NCBI GenBank assembly: GCA_025603075.1
Contig: MU626293.1
Location: forward strand, 62,001 to 126,000
Direction: 5' to 3'
Source: Neoconidiobolus thromboides FSU 785
Lineage: Eukaryota > Entomophthoromycota > Entomophthoromycetes > Entomophthorales > Neoconidiobolaceae
Length of the DNA: 64,000 bases
This document shows, in pieces, positions 45,124 to 58,777 of this stretch (position 1 is its first letter; every line of letters starts with the position of its first letter). The position numbers and the translations under genes were made by a program. The notes under the pieces are model-generated. The model was given only the letters and a program-made list of their open reading frames with translations, did not search any database and was not told the DNA's origin.

Positions 45124-47695
45124 ATGTTAACTCAATATTTAAAATTATTAAACGTTAATAAATCATCTAATGCAAGATGGTTATCAACTAGTAAATTATG
45201 ACTCTTTAATTTTATTAAACTATTCTAAATTTCCATTTCATAGACGTCAACAAACCTTTATTTGATAAAATATTGATAGCTAATCGGTAAGCCAGCGATG
45301 CTTTTCATCCTAATAACAAATACTAATCCCAATCTTATAGAGGCGAAATAGCTATTCGAGTCATGAAAACAGCTAAAAAGTTAGGTGTAAAAACCGTAGC
45401 TGTTTATTCTGAAGCCGATAGGTTTTCTTTACATACTAAGATGGTAAGTTTATAAAAGAAGAGCTTTAATAAAATAAACAGTTGTCTTAATTCCATTTAT
45501 TTAGGCTGATGAAGCTTATTTCATTGGTCCGGCACCCAGCTCTGAAAGTTATTTAAAGATGGATAAGATCATTGAAGTAGCTAAAAAAAGTGGTGCTAAG
45601 GTAATTTGTTTTATCCTTTTCCTATGTATACTAAGTTATACTCTCATTATTAGGCCATCCATCCTGGTTATGGGTTTTTATCTGAAAACGCTGGATTTGC
45701 TGAAAAATTATTGGCAAATGAACTAGTATTTATTGGTCCTCCATCTTCTGCTATTACTAGTATGGGTAGTAAATCAGAAAGTAAAATTATTATGGAAAAA
45801 GCAGGGGTACCAGTAGTTCCTGGATATCATGGTGAAAATCAAGATCCAGAATATTTAAAACAAAGAGCTAATGAGATTGGGTATTATTTTTATTTTTAAT
45901 TTATTTGATAGATTGAATTCTAACACTTTTATTTTCAGTTATCCAGTCTTAATTAAAGCTATTAAAGGTGGAGGTGGTAAAGGTATGAGAATTGTAGAAA
46001 ATTCCGATGAATTTTTTGCCATGTTAGAAAGTAGTAAACGTGAAGGGATGAAATCATTTGGGGATGATAAAGTGTTAATCGAAAAGTATTTAGTTACCCC
46101 ACGTCATGTAGAGGTACAAGTGTTTGGAGATAAATTTGGTAATGCTGTTCATCTGTTCGAAAGAGATTGTTCTGTTCAAAGAAGACATCAAAAGATATTA
46201 GAAGAAGCACCAGCACCTAATTTGTCGGAAGAAATACGTAGAGATTTAGGTGAAAAAGCAGTAGCTGCAGCTAAAGCAGTAGGTTATGTAGGTGCTGGTA
46301 CTGTGGAATTTATCTTTGATAATGATACCAATAATTTTTATTTTATGGAAATGAATACTCGTTTACAAGTGGAACATCCAGTTACTGAAATGATTACTAA
46401 TGTGGATTTAGTACAATGGCAATTGGAAGTAAGTCAAAACATCAATTAAGCAAATAACTAAATTTATAATCGAATCTGTTAGGTGGCAGCTGGCAACCCA
46501 TTACCTAAAAAACAAGAAGAAATTGAATTAACAGGTCATGCCTTTGAAGCACGTATCTATGCTGAAAATCCAAATAAAGGCTTTTTACCGGATGTTGGAC
46601 CATTGACTTATTTAAAAACACCAACTGAAAGTAAAGATATTCGAGTAGAAACAGGAGTATTACAAGGAGATCAAGTATCCGTTCATTATGACCCCATGAT
46701 TGCTAAATTAGTTGTTAGAGGACGAGATCGTACCGAAGCATTAAGGATTTTAAAAAATTGTTTACAAGAATACCAAATTGTGGGGTTAAATACTAATATT
46801 GATTTTTTGAAAAATTTAATTCAACATCAAGCTTTTATCGATGGTGAAGTAGAAACAGGGTTTATTAAAGTAAGTAATCAACATCATGGTATACTATATA
46901 AGACTTATTAATTTTTATCTTAGAAATTCGAAAAAGATTTATTTTCAGAAACTCAAGTTCGACCTGAATTGATTATTCAAGCTGCTTTTAAATTATTACA
47001 AAACGATCAATTAATTATCAATAATAATAACACTCATTCTAATGGTAAATTTATTAATCTATTAATTATACTAATATAAAACTAATTTCATTTAAATATT
47101 GTAATTAGATCCTTATTCACCTTTCAATCAAATGAACAACTTCCAACCTAATATTAAAAAGAGATATAGTTATGAATTTACAATTGAAGGAAAAGAAGAA
47201 AACATACTTAAGGTAGAAGCTGAATATGATATTAAAACAAAAGAATACAAATTTACAATTAATAATGATAATGAAATCCAAGTAATTGATTCTGTTAAAC
47301 AAATTGATTCTCAACGTATTGAAATTAACAATCAAATTTATAAAAATGAAGTTATTCATTTATTACCTAATTTAACCAAATCTTATCATCAAATCACGGT
47401 ATTCAATGAAAATAATAAATTACAATTAAATACAATTCCACCTAATTACCTTACCAATAGTAATAGTAATTTAAATCAATCTTCTATTCGTGCTCCAATG
47501 CCGTGTAAAATTACCCAACTGTTAATTAAACAAGGTGATCAAGTTAAGGAAGGTCAATCTTTATTAGTATTAGAAGCTATGAAAATGGAACACGTTATTA
47601 AAGCACCAAAAGATGGTATTGTAAGTAAATTGTTATATCCTGAAGTTGGTATGTTAGTTCCAGATAATGCTGAATTAGTACAATTTGAAGATTAA
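45124..47695 (+). CDS. MCCC1: 3-methylcrotonyl-CoA carboxylase, biotin (alpha) subunit
   Basis: Eight or nine exons from ATG 45124 to TAA 47693-47695, about 700 residues. A short mitochondrial leader ([20 protein letters not shown]) precedes the biotin carboxylase module: [35 protein letters not shown]-grasp [61 protein letters not shown] linker/BT region follows and then the biotinyl domain [17 protein letters not shown] with the biotin Lys in LEAMKMEH. Biotin at the C-terminus and one-chain BC-BCCP layout also occur in propionyl-CoA carboxylase alpha; the short BT region and overall length favour MCC of leucine breakdown. The beta subunit is not in the window. Confidence 0.9.
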
Positions 47696-47819
47696 GATTT
47701 ATTAATAATAAAAAAACAATATATAATAATAATAAAATTTTTATACTTTTTATTTTGTTTTATATACTTATTAAATGAATTGTTTATTAATATAATACAC
47801 CTATTAATAATTTATAAAC

Positions 47820-50209
47820 TCATGAACTTAACGCTTTGTTTGCTAACGGACAATGAAAATCACTTGTATTACCCCACCAGTTTAACTTAATATTATTCAA
47901 TTCAAAGATAAAAAATATTAATAGAGCAGCAAAAGCCACTCCAGTATCTAATGCAGCGGATAGTATTAAGTGGAAAGAATCATACCATTTTTTGTAATAC
48001 CTTTGAATAACAATATGAAAGATAAACCCTACCATAATCCAAGTTAAAAAATTACCCGGTCTAGCTGGAGGTAAAATAGCTGTGGCAGATATAATAACAG
48101 GAATATGTATATATTGGACCCAAGAATTAGGATATTTTAAATATATTAAATAAAATGGTATCGGTAAGATTAAGCCTATTATAAAAGAATATAATAGTGG
48201 ATTATAAATTGATTTTAACCCAAACATTTTTTCAGGTCCAATTAATCCCCATATCACTGAAGCAGAATAGAATACATCACTACTTGGACATGTCCATGGA
48301 AATCCTTCTTTTGTACATATGTTAGGTATACTACTCATTAACCATTCAGCAGTTACTAAATTAATTATAATAGCTAATAAAGTGCCTATAATTTTAAATA
48401 TAAATATGGTATTAATAAATCTCAACTGAATTTACCTAAACATTGAGCAATAAACATGGATTTGGGTGGTATTTTTAAATAATGACCTAACTTTAAATCC
48501 GCTAAAAAATTTAGTGCTTGTGCCATAGTAATAAAGCCATAAACTTTAAAGGTAACATTAGCAATTGGATAACCAGGAAATAAATAACCAGCAATGAATT
48601 CAGTTAACACATTTAAACCAGGTGATTGATTTGTTATTGCTGTTACAATACCAATTGGTAATGTAAATACAAATGATATAACGACGGCTAAGATTAATCC
48701 CCACCATGGTAATGTTAAATCATAAATCTCACATACTACAATGGCCATAACGAAACTTATTATAAATGTAAAAAAATACCACCAAGTTGGTACTTGAGAA
48801 TAATTACTCATTAATTTATTATGAATATCACTATCATTATCATTACTATTATTATTGTTATCATTCTCATTCTCATTATTAATACTATTAATATCAATTT
48901 TATTTTTACTCCTAATTTTTAAATAAATTTCTTTTCCATGATATAAAATAGTATGTGTAATTAAGGATGTTAATGTTGCAAATGAAATACCATATGTAAA
49001 TGAAAAAAAGAAAGTCAATCTTAATGGAGAATAATTTTGATATGCTTCTTCACTAAACATATTATTTGGTGTAATTTTACTACGATCATAAGTATTTCCA
49101 TGAATGTCATATAATCCACTACCGAATATGGGATAATTTTGAGCATCCCATATATTGAAATAATAACCTAATGGCACCAAGATCCAACAAACAATAACAA
49201 AACCGATAAAGGTATTTAATTGTGCCCAAAAAGGAGTAACTAAGGGTGATCCAATATAACTTGTAAATGAATTCCAATCTAATGAAATGGACATTAAACC
49301 TAAACCATGAATACCTGATCCCAACTGTTGAGGTATAATTGAGTTTGGAAATATTAAACATAAGATAGATATTGAGGATAAAAAAGTAAACAGATATCCT
49401 GGTAAGAAATAATAAAAGAAACTACATAAACTCATTATTATAAAAAACTTTTTTAACTTTCGATTACTCATAGCTAGATTTTCTTTCCCTTCATGTAACG
49501 CTCGAAACAAAGAAACTGAAACTAAAGTACTTGGCCAAATCATAGATCTGGGTTTCACTAATAACTTCCGATAAATACCTGCAAATCCATAACCCATAAA
49601 TTGAGAACTAAACAATAATAAAAAACTAGCTAATAAAGTAAACGGTTGTTTATAGTATAATTTTTTGACTACAATAATATCCATAGCGTAAGCTGTAGAA
49701 GCACAAGATCCAGCTGCTACTGTAATTAAACAATGTTCTTTAACATTAAATTTACCTGGGTTGAGACTAAATTTCCAATTAAATATTTTAATCTCTTTTT
49801 CAGGTAAAATTTTAGCTAAAAATAGTCCAATGGGATAAGTTAATAATTGAACAATAAATCCACCAACAGTTAATGGTGTAGCTCGAAAGAAAAAAAACTG
49901 ACTAGTGAAAGCTAAAATACTACCAAAAAAGAGACTTAAGATCCAAAATCGAAAGGTTAACGTAGGCATAGTTATATCATCTTGAATCATAAATTTTTCT
50001 AAGGAACTAGTTTCATCATCTTCATCAGCCCCTAATAATCCAGTTCGTTCTTCTTCATCATAATTTGGATGCCTATCATCTTCACCTGATTCTTTAAAAG
50101 GTTCTTCTTCTTTTTCTTGTACTGGTGTTAATAAGCTTTCTTCCTCTAAACTTTCTCGGGCATTTAATAAACTTATTCGTTGTCTTAATTCTAAATTCTC
50201 ATCTTCCAT
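47820..50209 (-). CDS. OPT-family oligopeptide transporter
   Basis: Two exons, 50209-48436 and 48385-47820, with one 50-bp intron that restores the frame inside FIAQCLGTLLAIIINL; 779 residues. An acidic cytosolic N-terminus of ~90 residues is followed by about 14-16 membrane helices. Family blocks visible: NPGKFNVKEHCLITVAAGSC, YGFAGIYRKLLVKPRSMIWP, FTLPIGIVTAITNQSPGLNV, EFIAGYLFPGYPIANVTFKV, WTCPSSDVFYSASVIWGLIG and PARPGNFLTWIMVGF. OPT proteins are proton-coupled importers of tetra/pentapeptides or glutathione in fungi and plants. The apparent break between two overlapping frames is a splice site, not a frameshift. It converges on the MCC gene at 124 bp. Confidence 0.95.
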
Positions 50210-51126
50210 TATATTTTTATCTTATTAAAAAAATTATTATATGTTATAAAGAAATAGAAAACCAAAATTTTTAATGTTATTTTTATGATGATGTTATATA
50301 ATAAATTACAGTAATTTATTAATTTTAGTTCTTTAGTTTTTATTGAATTTATGCTACTCATTTTTCTCCGTCTTTTTTGACTCTTACCTATTTAATGGTT
50401 GATTATACTCCTTTTGTTATTCTTTTTTTACTGATTTTTTTAGTTTATCCGTTGGAAGATTTAATTGGTTAAATTATTTTTGTTAGTATCAGTTTTTATG
50501 TTAGGTTGTTCATTATGCTTCAATACACTGTTTGCTTCAATATGTTGTTAGCTTTTTTTAATTGAATTTAAAAATAAAGAATTACATATAGTTCTCAAGT
50601 TCAAGTTAAAAAAAACCAACAACCAATTTAAATGAACATGTCTGAAACATAATGAATAACTTAATAGAAGTTAAATTAAGTTTTTTGTCAAAGCCAAATT
50701 AGTAAATTTAATTCTTATTTTTAATTTATATGATAAATTGGATATTATTTGTTTAAAAATAAAAATACAAAGTATCTATACCTTTTATATGATTATGTTA
50801 ATAATGTATTTAATGTGAAAATCAGCTTTATTTTTTAATATATAAAACTTATATAAAAAGGATTTATAGTATAAAATAAAATATTTTCCAAAATACAAGT
50901 ATGTGGTTCCAAGCTAATCTATTATCATATCAATTCAATCTCCTTTATAATTATTATATTACAATAATATAACAATAATATAACAATAATATAACAATAA
51001 CAAATGCATTTATAAAAAAAATAGTTTAATAAATATTCACTCATAATTTTTAATTCCTTTGATCCCATTTAGATCGTTTATTATTATGAATATATGGGTT
51101 ATTTCCTAGTTAAAATTTATGAGATA
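50210..51126. other. Intergenic region
   Basis: OPT promoter on its left. A tandem AATATAACAAT-type repeat (about four units) lies near 50955-51003. Nothing else seen. Confidence 0.5.
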
Positions 51127-52074
51127 TCAACATAAATTAATGATATGGAAATCTTTACTTCTACCTGAAAAATTATCTTTCAAAGCCCTCCCTTTAGTTC
51201 CAGAATTAACAAACTCAATTGATTTTCGAACTTCTTTAGCTTCTCTATCACCTTCTAAAATAAAATAGAAACCATTCATTAATCATATAAATCATAAGCC
51301 ATAAATCATAACTTACCTTCCTTATCCCTTCTCCTTTCATCGTCTCTCTTCTTTTCTGCATAATCCACAAACCATTTAGGGTTAACCATATCCACTTGAA
51401 AATTACTGCCAAATGGATCCAGTTCCCATTGACTTAGTAATTTATCATAAAGTTCAGGGTTCTGAAATTTATTATTAGCAGTCATTCTTTCTAATACAGA
51501 ATATTGATTTTGTTTCATGCTTTGATGAAAGCGATTAAACTTGGAAACAATTTCTTCAGTAGCGGAATGGATGCTAGGAGGTGGTATTTCAAATAATTCA
51601 CAACGAGGAAATGGTTTTGGAGTTAATAAAAAGTTACGCTTATTCCACAATTCTTCAGCAGTTAATTTCGCTTTGCTTTTATTACTTGGAAAGTTAATTG
51701 CTTCGGATTCTTTACTATCTTTTGATTCTTTTGATTCTTTTGATTCTTTTGATTCTTCAAATTTCAACTGTTTTTTATTATGCTTTTCAATTTCTAATTC
51801 ATCCTTTTTAACTTTATATTTATCATTAGTATTAATTGATCTCATATCTAATATAGAATATTTATTCTTACCATTAATTTTAGTATCTTTTTTATTATCC
51901 AATTTCCCATTGTTTTCTTGAATAAGTTATATAGTTTATATTATACACTTAATTCATTAATAGATATATTATATACGATTACTTACTATCCTTTAATACT
52001 TTTATTTCTATCTCTTCATTATTGTTATCATCACTATCATCACTATAATTTACTAATCCAAGTTTGGAACTCAT
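51127..52074 (-). CDS. SAP30BP: SAP30BP/HCNGP-like nuclear protein
   Basis: Three exons from ATG 52074 to TGA 51127-51129. The N-terminus (MSSKLGLVNYSDDSDD) is the typical acidic start of the family; a linker with an ESKESKESKES tract follows. The HCNGP core is clear: LERMTANNKFQNPELYDKLL, WELDPFGSNFQVDMVNPKWF, then after the last intron SIEFVNSGTK, equivalent to the family's 'KIEFVxGTKK'. Animal SAP30BP binds the Sin3 co-repressor subunit SAP30 and is also reported with splicing factors; the fungal role is inferred. The repeated Ser-Lys-Glu run is encoded by a GATTCTTTT microsatellite near 51707-51765. Confidence 0.85.
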
Positions 52075-53861
52075 TTCTTTTTAAACTTGTTTGAAAATGA
52101 AAAAAATTCAAAATTGTTTTGAAATTTTTGTTTCTGTTTGTTATTTGACCATTTTTTGAAGCTTAAAACTTTCAATTATGTTTTATTAAATTCATATAAA
52201 AAACATCTAAAACTAGTGAATTTTGAAACTAACCCTAACCAATTAAGTAATGAATTTTTAATTGAAAAGCTTTTGCTTTAAATCTAAATAAACTAAATTA
52301 TCAATTTCTAAAATGGAGTTTATTTTTAAACAACTATATTCAATTGATCTATTAAATATATAGAAATCAGTTTGTAAGCTATTAAATAACCCTAAAAATA
52401 TACAAGTTTAATCCTGAAATAGTATACTAATTAAAAAAAAATTATGATAAAAAATAAAAAAATGGTTTCTTTTTTATAAACAAACCCAAACATACAATCA
52501 GATGTAGTTGAAGCATTCTATAAATTTGATTTAAAGTTACCGATCACTTTATTAACAGCTGCTCTTTGTCTTATATTCTAGGGCGAAGCCTATTCTGGAT
52601 ACTATTTTGCGGAAGGAGGCTCTAAATAGACTTTGATATTCTAAATGCAAAGTTAATTGCTACTGTTATCTAATTAATAAGTTTTAGCACTGAAGGATAT
52701 ACACTTTGCTCATCTATAGTATGCCTTAGCATGTAAAGTATATGCTAAGTTATTCGATTTGTATAGTTGGTAATGTGGAAGTGATTTCTATTTATTCAAA
52801 ATATCAAGTTTTAATTTTTAAAATAAATTTTAGTAAATTTTAAAGTTAATATATTTAAATAAATTATTTTAATAATTTTAAATCATAACTCTATTTTATT
52901 TATCATAATTTTAAACCAGTAGATACGTTTTTTATTATAATACCTTTTAAATCAAGAGCTTATAAAGTATGTAACAATAAGACATTAAAACTTTGATACT
53001 GTTAATCTATAACACTTTTTAAAACTCAAAAGATCAATGCCCTTAAATCTGCTATTTACAAAGGATTTAAACAATTTATGAAAGGGTAACAATAAGCCAG
53101 GAGACCAAGATCTCGGTAATGACTTGATTTGAAGCTAATCTAATGTTACTACATAAGGGTTTCCAAATTTACCAAATTTTCCATTCAATATAAATGCTAG
53201 AAAACTAGGGAGCAGAAATTAACCACAAATAACATAAATTGAGAATTGAAAGTCGAAGCAGTTTTAAATATTAAAGTTATTTTTGTCCAGTCCTAAAATT
53301 AAGACGCATGACTAGAACAGCTAGAGTGGCTTATTAAGGGGATGAGTAAAGAACCTATGCCTTATATTGTCTTTTGAAGCCTTACACAATAAGTGTTGTT
53401 CCTGATTTAATATATTAAAAATTAATTAACACTTTTATAAAAGGCAATTTTCAAACTAGATAAAGAAATAATAATAAATGCTAAAATAGCAAATTTAAAC
53501 ATCAAACATAAAACTAATATAAAATATGTAATTTGTAACTTTAACTGAAACAAGTAAGATACAACCAAATACAGTGTTAGTATATTACCTTATCTTTATC
53601 GTTGTTTTGTTGATGTAAAAACTAATTTGAATAAAAACTACAAAATAATCAATTATTAAAAAAAATCCTGAATATAGTAAATGTACAAAAATAGGTATAG
53701 AAACTAAATCATAGCGCATATAAAAGTCGTGAACTAAACTATGATAATTATAAATACAATGAAGTCACAAAAAGTAAATAGCTCTGGTTTTAAAACTATA
53801 AAACCCTATCGAATACTAATTTTTTTAAAAAAAAGATCACTTCTACTAAATTAAACCTAGA
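52075..53861. other. Long intergenic region
   Basis: No gene, tRNA or repeat-family copy recognised. The last ~200 bases should include the glycosyltransferase promoter. Confidence 0.5.
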
Positions 53862-55529
53862 ATGATGGTACTACCTTCAATTCTATTATTGCTTTGTATA
53901 AGCTTTAGTTTCAGCTACAAAATACTAATCCATAACGATTTCGGTACCAAATCACATATCAAGGCCATATTAGAGATAAGTGATTATCTGAGTAATTTAG
54001 GCCATCAAGTAGTTTATGCAACTCAACGAGATAAGTTGGCATTTAGTCAAGGATATAATGTGACTCAGCTTGCCCTGCCCGATATAAACTATCACTCTGA
54101 TTCAACCTCAACTATCGATTCAAGTACAAAAAACATCAATAAAAATTTACTCAAATCAGCACCATTTATACTATCTAGGTTACATTCTGAAAATTATATC
54201 AATTTATCCAATTTAAACAAAGAATCAAAGTTTGATTTATTTATTTGTGATTTCCTATCCAGTGCATGCCAAGATGTAGCTTATATGCATGGTGTACCAT
54301 TGGTAGTGGGTTTTCAAACTTTGGATATAGTGCCTGAATTAGGTGAAGGGTACAAAACAACTATTAACGGGATGGGCCCATTGACTTTAGATGGTCTAAA
54401 CTTTTTCCAAAGATATTATTATAAATTTATGCTAAGGCTAAAGACAATGTGGATCAGAAAATCAGTAGAATACCAGATTACTCAAAGTCGATTGAAACAT
54501 GAAATCAAGTCAAAGGCTTTTTTTGGTGACCTAAAATATGCTATAGCTATCGCTAACTCGTATTTTGGATTTGAAATACCAGCTAAAGCTCCACCCAATT
54601 TTCATACTATTGGACCATTATCTAAGGTATCAGAACATACTGAGATAAATGAAAAAGAATATCCAGGTGTCGTCAATCTTTTAAATAATAGTAATAACAT
54701 CTTATACGTTGCTTTTGGTTCTTCGGTTGCTCTAGACTCCAATATAATGTATAAACTAATGTATTCAATCTTATATTCAATTGAAACTAAAGTGATTGAT
54801 GGAGTCGTATGGGGTCTAGGAATCACTGGGATGGAAGGGCTGCCTGAAGAGATTAAAGTAGGGGATACGGTTTATTATATAAAAAAGATGATCAACAATG
54901 AATATCCTAATATCCAGCTGTTAAAATGGGCACCACAATATTCCATTTTAAACCATAAGAACACAAAACTATTTTTATCTCATGGTGGATTAGAATCCAT
55001 TACTGAAGCTACTATGACAGCAACGTCTATTCTTTGCCTACCCATTTTAGGCGATCAACTTATGAATTGTAAAAAGATTAAGGAGATGGGTATTGGAATA
55101 AACTTTGAGTTAAATAGGGTTGAAAGCAACCAGGTGATCGATAGCATCAGAATAATACTTAAAGATGAAGATGGCAAATATAAATTAAATAGTAAGAAGT
55201 ACCAATTGATTACAAGTGGTACTCAAAAAAGAATTGAAATTGCTTCAAACGTTATTATTAAACATATTGAACTTGCCAAATTATGTAGACCATTTAGTCC
55301 ATTTAATCCAAATAAGGATACTACACCTTGTGAGTTGACTCATCTTATTCATCCAAGTATGAAGCTAAGCCCTTTTGTAAAGTATAATTTGGATATCTAT
55401 CTAGCTAACATTTTAATCCTTTGCTTTGTTTTGTTTTTTACCATTCGATTTAGTTGTTTTATTGCAACTAAAGCAATAGAAGCTGTACAATCAAAGATTC
55501 ATATCAATGATAATAAGAAAAAAAAATAA
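53862..55529 (+). CDS. ER-type UDP-glycosyltransferase (UGT, GT1 family)
   Basis: Intronless, 555 residues. A signal peptide (MMVLPSILLLLCISFSFSYK) leads into the acceptor domain; NDFGTKSHI resembles the catalytic-His region of UGTs (GSHxxP), with His after Ser. The donor domain shows ILYVAFGSS and the UGT signature LKWAPQYSILNHKNTKLFLS, HGGLESITEA, PILGDQ. A C-terminal membrane helix (ANILILCFVLFFTIRF) and a Lys tail (NDNKKKK) fit a type I ER protein with a dilysine retrieval signal. Donor sugar and acceptor are unknown. The 3' end and downstream DNA are duplicated at 59180-61500, where only the last ~70 codons of a sister gene survive. Confidence 0.9.
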   Translation: MMVLPSILLLLCISFSFSYKILIHNDFGTKSHIKAILEISDYLSNLGHQVVYATQRDKLAFSQGYNVTQLALPDINYHSDSTSTIDSSTKNINKNLLKSAPFILSRLHSENYINLSNLNKESKFDLFICDFLSSACQDVAYMHGVPLVVGFQTLDIVPELGEGYKTTINGMGPLTLDGLNFFQRYYYKFMLRLKTMWIRKSVEYQITQSRLKHEIKSKAFFGDLKYAIAIANSYFGFEIPAKAPPNFHTIGPLSKVSEHTEINEKEYPGVVNLLNNSNNILYVAFGSSVALDSNIMYKLMYSILYSIETKVIDGVVWGLGITGMEGLPEEIKVGDTVYYIKKMINNEYPNIQLLKWAPQYSILNHKNTKLFLSHGGLESITEATMTATSILCLPILGDQLMNCKKIKEMGIGINFELNRVESNQVIDSIRIILKDEDGKYKLNSKKYQLITSGTQKRIEIASNVIIKHIELAKLCRPFSPFNPNKDTTPCELTHLIHPSMKLSPFVKYNLDIYLANILILCFVLFFTIRFSCFIATKAIEAVQSKIHINDNKKKK

Positions 55530-55851
55530 GGTATCAGTACTTTTGGTACATTAATGTCACTATTAAAAATAAATTTTCAAAAGGTACGTTTGTATCAATT
55601 TAGCCTAAAAGTCATTTAAGTAACATTTCAATATAAAATAATAGTATTAAACCAATTTTTCACTTCAAACATTAGTTTTTTGTAATAAATGAATGATTGA
55701 CAAAAACTTTATAATAAATAAACTTCATTTTGTTCTAATACTAGATTAAATATTTATAAACTTTTATATTTTACATCAATTTAATGCATATATAATAATG
55801 ATTTTAGTGATAAGGATCATAAATAGGCAAGTTTAAAAATAACTTGATAGC
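55530..55851. other. Convergent intergenic region
   Basis: Between the UGT stop and the end of the 209-aa gene; homologous to 59393-59780 in the second copy of the block. Confidence 0.5.
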
Positions 55852-56481
55852 TTAAGAGGCCAAATTAGAGTGTATAGAAGATAAATGTAACAAATATTGA
55901 GAGATAGAAGTTAAAAAAATATGATACTCGAAGGGTGGAATATTATCGTAAAATGAGATACCAGCTATTTTTTGGCATGAAAATGACAATGTAAACATAG
56001 CCAAAATCTCATTACGGTATTCTACATTATATAAACACCAAACAAAACCATTGGCGTTGTTAGCTGGCCTTTTACTGATACAATAAGTTTTTTTACCTCG
56101 GTCTTTGAGATCGGTTTTACAGATATTAATATAATAGATTAGCTCTTTGTCATTGCTTTGGACTTCCATGGTAACTCTGGAGTTTTGTAAGTTGCCGTTA
56201 ATGATGAAATTATATAATTTCAAGTCAGACTTACTCGAAGGGATTTGAATTAAATCAATCAAAGCCGATTTGTTACTCTCTTTTAGAGAAACACCGCGTA
56301 AGCTAGGATATAACTTGTACCATATGATACCACTATCCTTTTCAAATACATTCCAATTACATTTATAGACCCTAGCATCTAATGATAGTTTACTCTTGAT
56401 TGTAAACTGTTTAAGTGGCATATGATAGCTAGGTAACTCAGTTGATTCACTGATCATATTATACTCTGGTAGCACTTCCAT
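55852..56481 (-). CDS. Unrecognised 209-residue protein, copy 1
   Basis: Intronless. No signal peptide or membrane segment. An N-terminal MEVLPEYN...ELPSYHMPLKQF precedes a region of alternating hydrophobic/polar residues (FTIKSKLSLDARVYKCNWNV, IIWYKLYPSLRGVSL, LIDLIQIP, RVTMEVQSNDKELIYYINI, FVWCLYNVEY) that suggests a beta-sandwich or barrel, ending in a hydrophobic helix (EYHIFLTSISQYLLHL). This pattern recalls tubby-like/LURP1-like proteins, but only as a guess. A second intact copy at 59781 shares about 78% of residues by my count. It lies tail-to-tail with the UGT gene. Confidence 0.8.
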   Translation of the reverse strand: MEVLPEYNMISESTELPSYHMPLKQFTIKSKLSLDARVYKCNWNVFEKDSGIIWYKLYPSLRGVSLKESNKSALIDLIQIPSSKSDLKLYNFIINGNLQNSRVTMEVQSNDKELIYYINICKTDLKDRGKKTYCISKRPANNANGFVWCLYNVEYRNEILAMFTLSFSCQKIAGISFYDNIPPFEYHIFLTSISQYLLHLSSIHSNLAS

Positions 56482-58395
56482 GTTTTGACTATTGCTATTG
56501 TCGATTATGCTTTTTTAAATATTCATTTAGATTATTTTGTTTCTCCTTAAATACTTTATCCTTTTTATAACCTTCCAATTCAGGAGATTTCTTCTTATCG
56601 CATTACCAAATTAGTTAATTAAATTGTGATAATATAAATCTAATTGATTTTACAATATTAGCTAAGTGTTTTAAAATAGAATCCTTTTTTTCACTTCCTC
56701 AAAATATATAACACTATAATATACTTAAATCAGTTAGCCATTCATCTTATTTCATCCTTACGTTTATCCCGTATAATAAATGTACCCATTTATTAATGAT
56801 TCCTATACAAACTTGATAGTAACAATTTATATTGATCTGCTAATCAGCTTTCAACTTGAATTTGATAATAGCCTTTATATTTGTTTTTTAATACCCAGAT
56901 TTTAACTTTATTGCAGGGTTCAAACCAAAGTAAAACTACGTTTCGCTATTAGCTTCCAAGATTATAAAGTCCTAATACATCTATTGATTTTTAGCCATTA
57001 TTCATAGCCTTGTTTTGTTCTCGATTTCTTTTCCCCTACAAAATTACAATTCTGGTTCTTTATTTGTCAATTTAATAACCTCATATCAAACCCTTTAGCT
57101 TTTGTTAAAACATTTTACTAATTAATTACTGTCTTATTTAAGCCCATATTCGAGAAATACAGCTGATGAGTGCGCCCCTTTAATTTATGGATTAATACTT
57201 GATTATTTTTTATCTTTTTTTTATTTTCTACGAACTGCCTTTTATTAAGCTCATGTTATTATGTATTTACTATTAGCATTATTTTATACAACTAATTAAT
57301 ATGCTATAAGTTTTATTAATAGACTTTGGGTTTATTTAAAAAACAGCAACTAAGTTCTTTATCTTAATTTTTTCGAATAGGGTTTTTTATTATACAGTGA
57401 TATTTAATTTTTTGATCCCTAATATTATCTATAAATTTTTTGTGGAAATTTTATAGTATCATATGAAGTAGATTGATCTAGACTGATTTAAAATTTATAT
57501 GCTGGGTTATAGCCATAAGCTATTAAATTAAATTGAAAAAAATATATGGTAATTAAATAAAGATTATTAAAAGTTATTTATAATATACATAAAACTAAGC
57601 TTGTATTGTACTTTAAGTTATATAAAATATAAACTTTTTTACTATTTTATTATTTTATAAATTACTTATATATTAATAATAAATGTAATAAAAATATGTT
57701 CTTTTATCTAGAAATTTTACAATAGCTTTTCTATTTCAATACCATTTAAGAAATAGGAGAAATAATGAAACTAAAAACTTTATATAATCAGCTTTATTTA
57801 GGCTAATTTATAAATAAAATAATTCTAAAATAAAATAAAATAAAATATAATAAAATAAAATACTATAATTATATAAGTAAATTTAAAAAACATGTTAACA
57901 CTATTGAACTTTTTCTATGATATTTATAGTTTTATTTTTTCCAGCTTTTAATTTTTTACTTGTATAACTTTTGAGCTTAAAAAATACCTTTTTAATAAAA
58001 TTTAATGTTAAAGTATAAAATGAGATTTTGATTATGAATACTTTAATTGAATAAGTATTTAGTATTTTTCAAAAAAGTTATAATTTTGCTAGAAATCAAT
58101 TTAGATTTTATTACCTGAAATAACTATTATAATTAAAAAAAAACTGTTTTTTAATTTTTTAAAAGCTTTGCTTTACTTATACCATATAGGCATTAAAACT
58201 AGATTTTCTAATAAAAATACAGTTAATTTTATAAATTGTATTATCATTTTTATTAAGGTTATTTGTTTTAAAATAAAAATCACCTTACATTTAAGATGAC
58301 TGAAAATTATTACATTGCTTATTAGCTTATTGTATTTATTGAAACTTTTTAAAAATTACTTTACTAGTCTGTTTTTGTTTTATTTAATAATTGAA

Positions 58396-58502
58396 ATATC
58401 TGGATGTTTTTTTTGATTTCATCACTTTTTCCATTTTTTAAGTGCTATTTGAGTGGAAAGATTGTTAGTCCAATTCTTAAACAAAAAATTATATCCCCAT
58501 AT
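58396..58502 (-). mobile_element. 105-bp small element, copy 13
   Basis: Reverse orientation, ATATCTGGATG / ATATCCCCATAT. Confidence 0.8.
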
Positions 58503-58777
58503 TGTTTTTACTTTTGTTATCAAATTTTCAATAAATTTAGAGTGTTTTTAGTTTAATTTATTAATTTTCCTTCATCTCTATTTTTGATTTCACTTTTTTT
58601 GTTTTTAAATCTTTTAGCAATATTTTCAAATCCTTTCCTATTAACACCATGTTCTAAATATACCTTTTTAGCTTTTATTTAAAGATTTAATAATTTTTTG
58701 TCTTTTATTAGATGTAATAATAACTTTTATCTTTTTTGGCATTAAATACAAATCTGAAAAGGCCAATTGGTAAAAAT

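Noticed and set aside
48385-48436. Apparent frameshift splitting the OPT transporter into two overlapping frames
   Set aside because: A GT..AG intron of 50 bp fits exactly and rejoins the conserved helix, so the gene is intact.
57720-57790. Seventeenth copy of the 105-bp element
   Set aside because: Only the central motif is loosely similar (CCATTTAAGAAATAGGAGAA) and both ends are absent, so the match could be chance.
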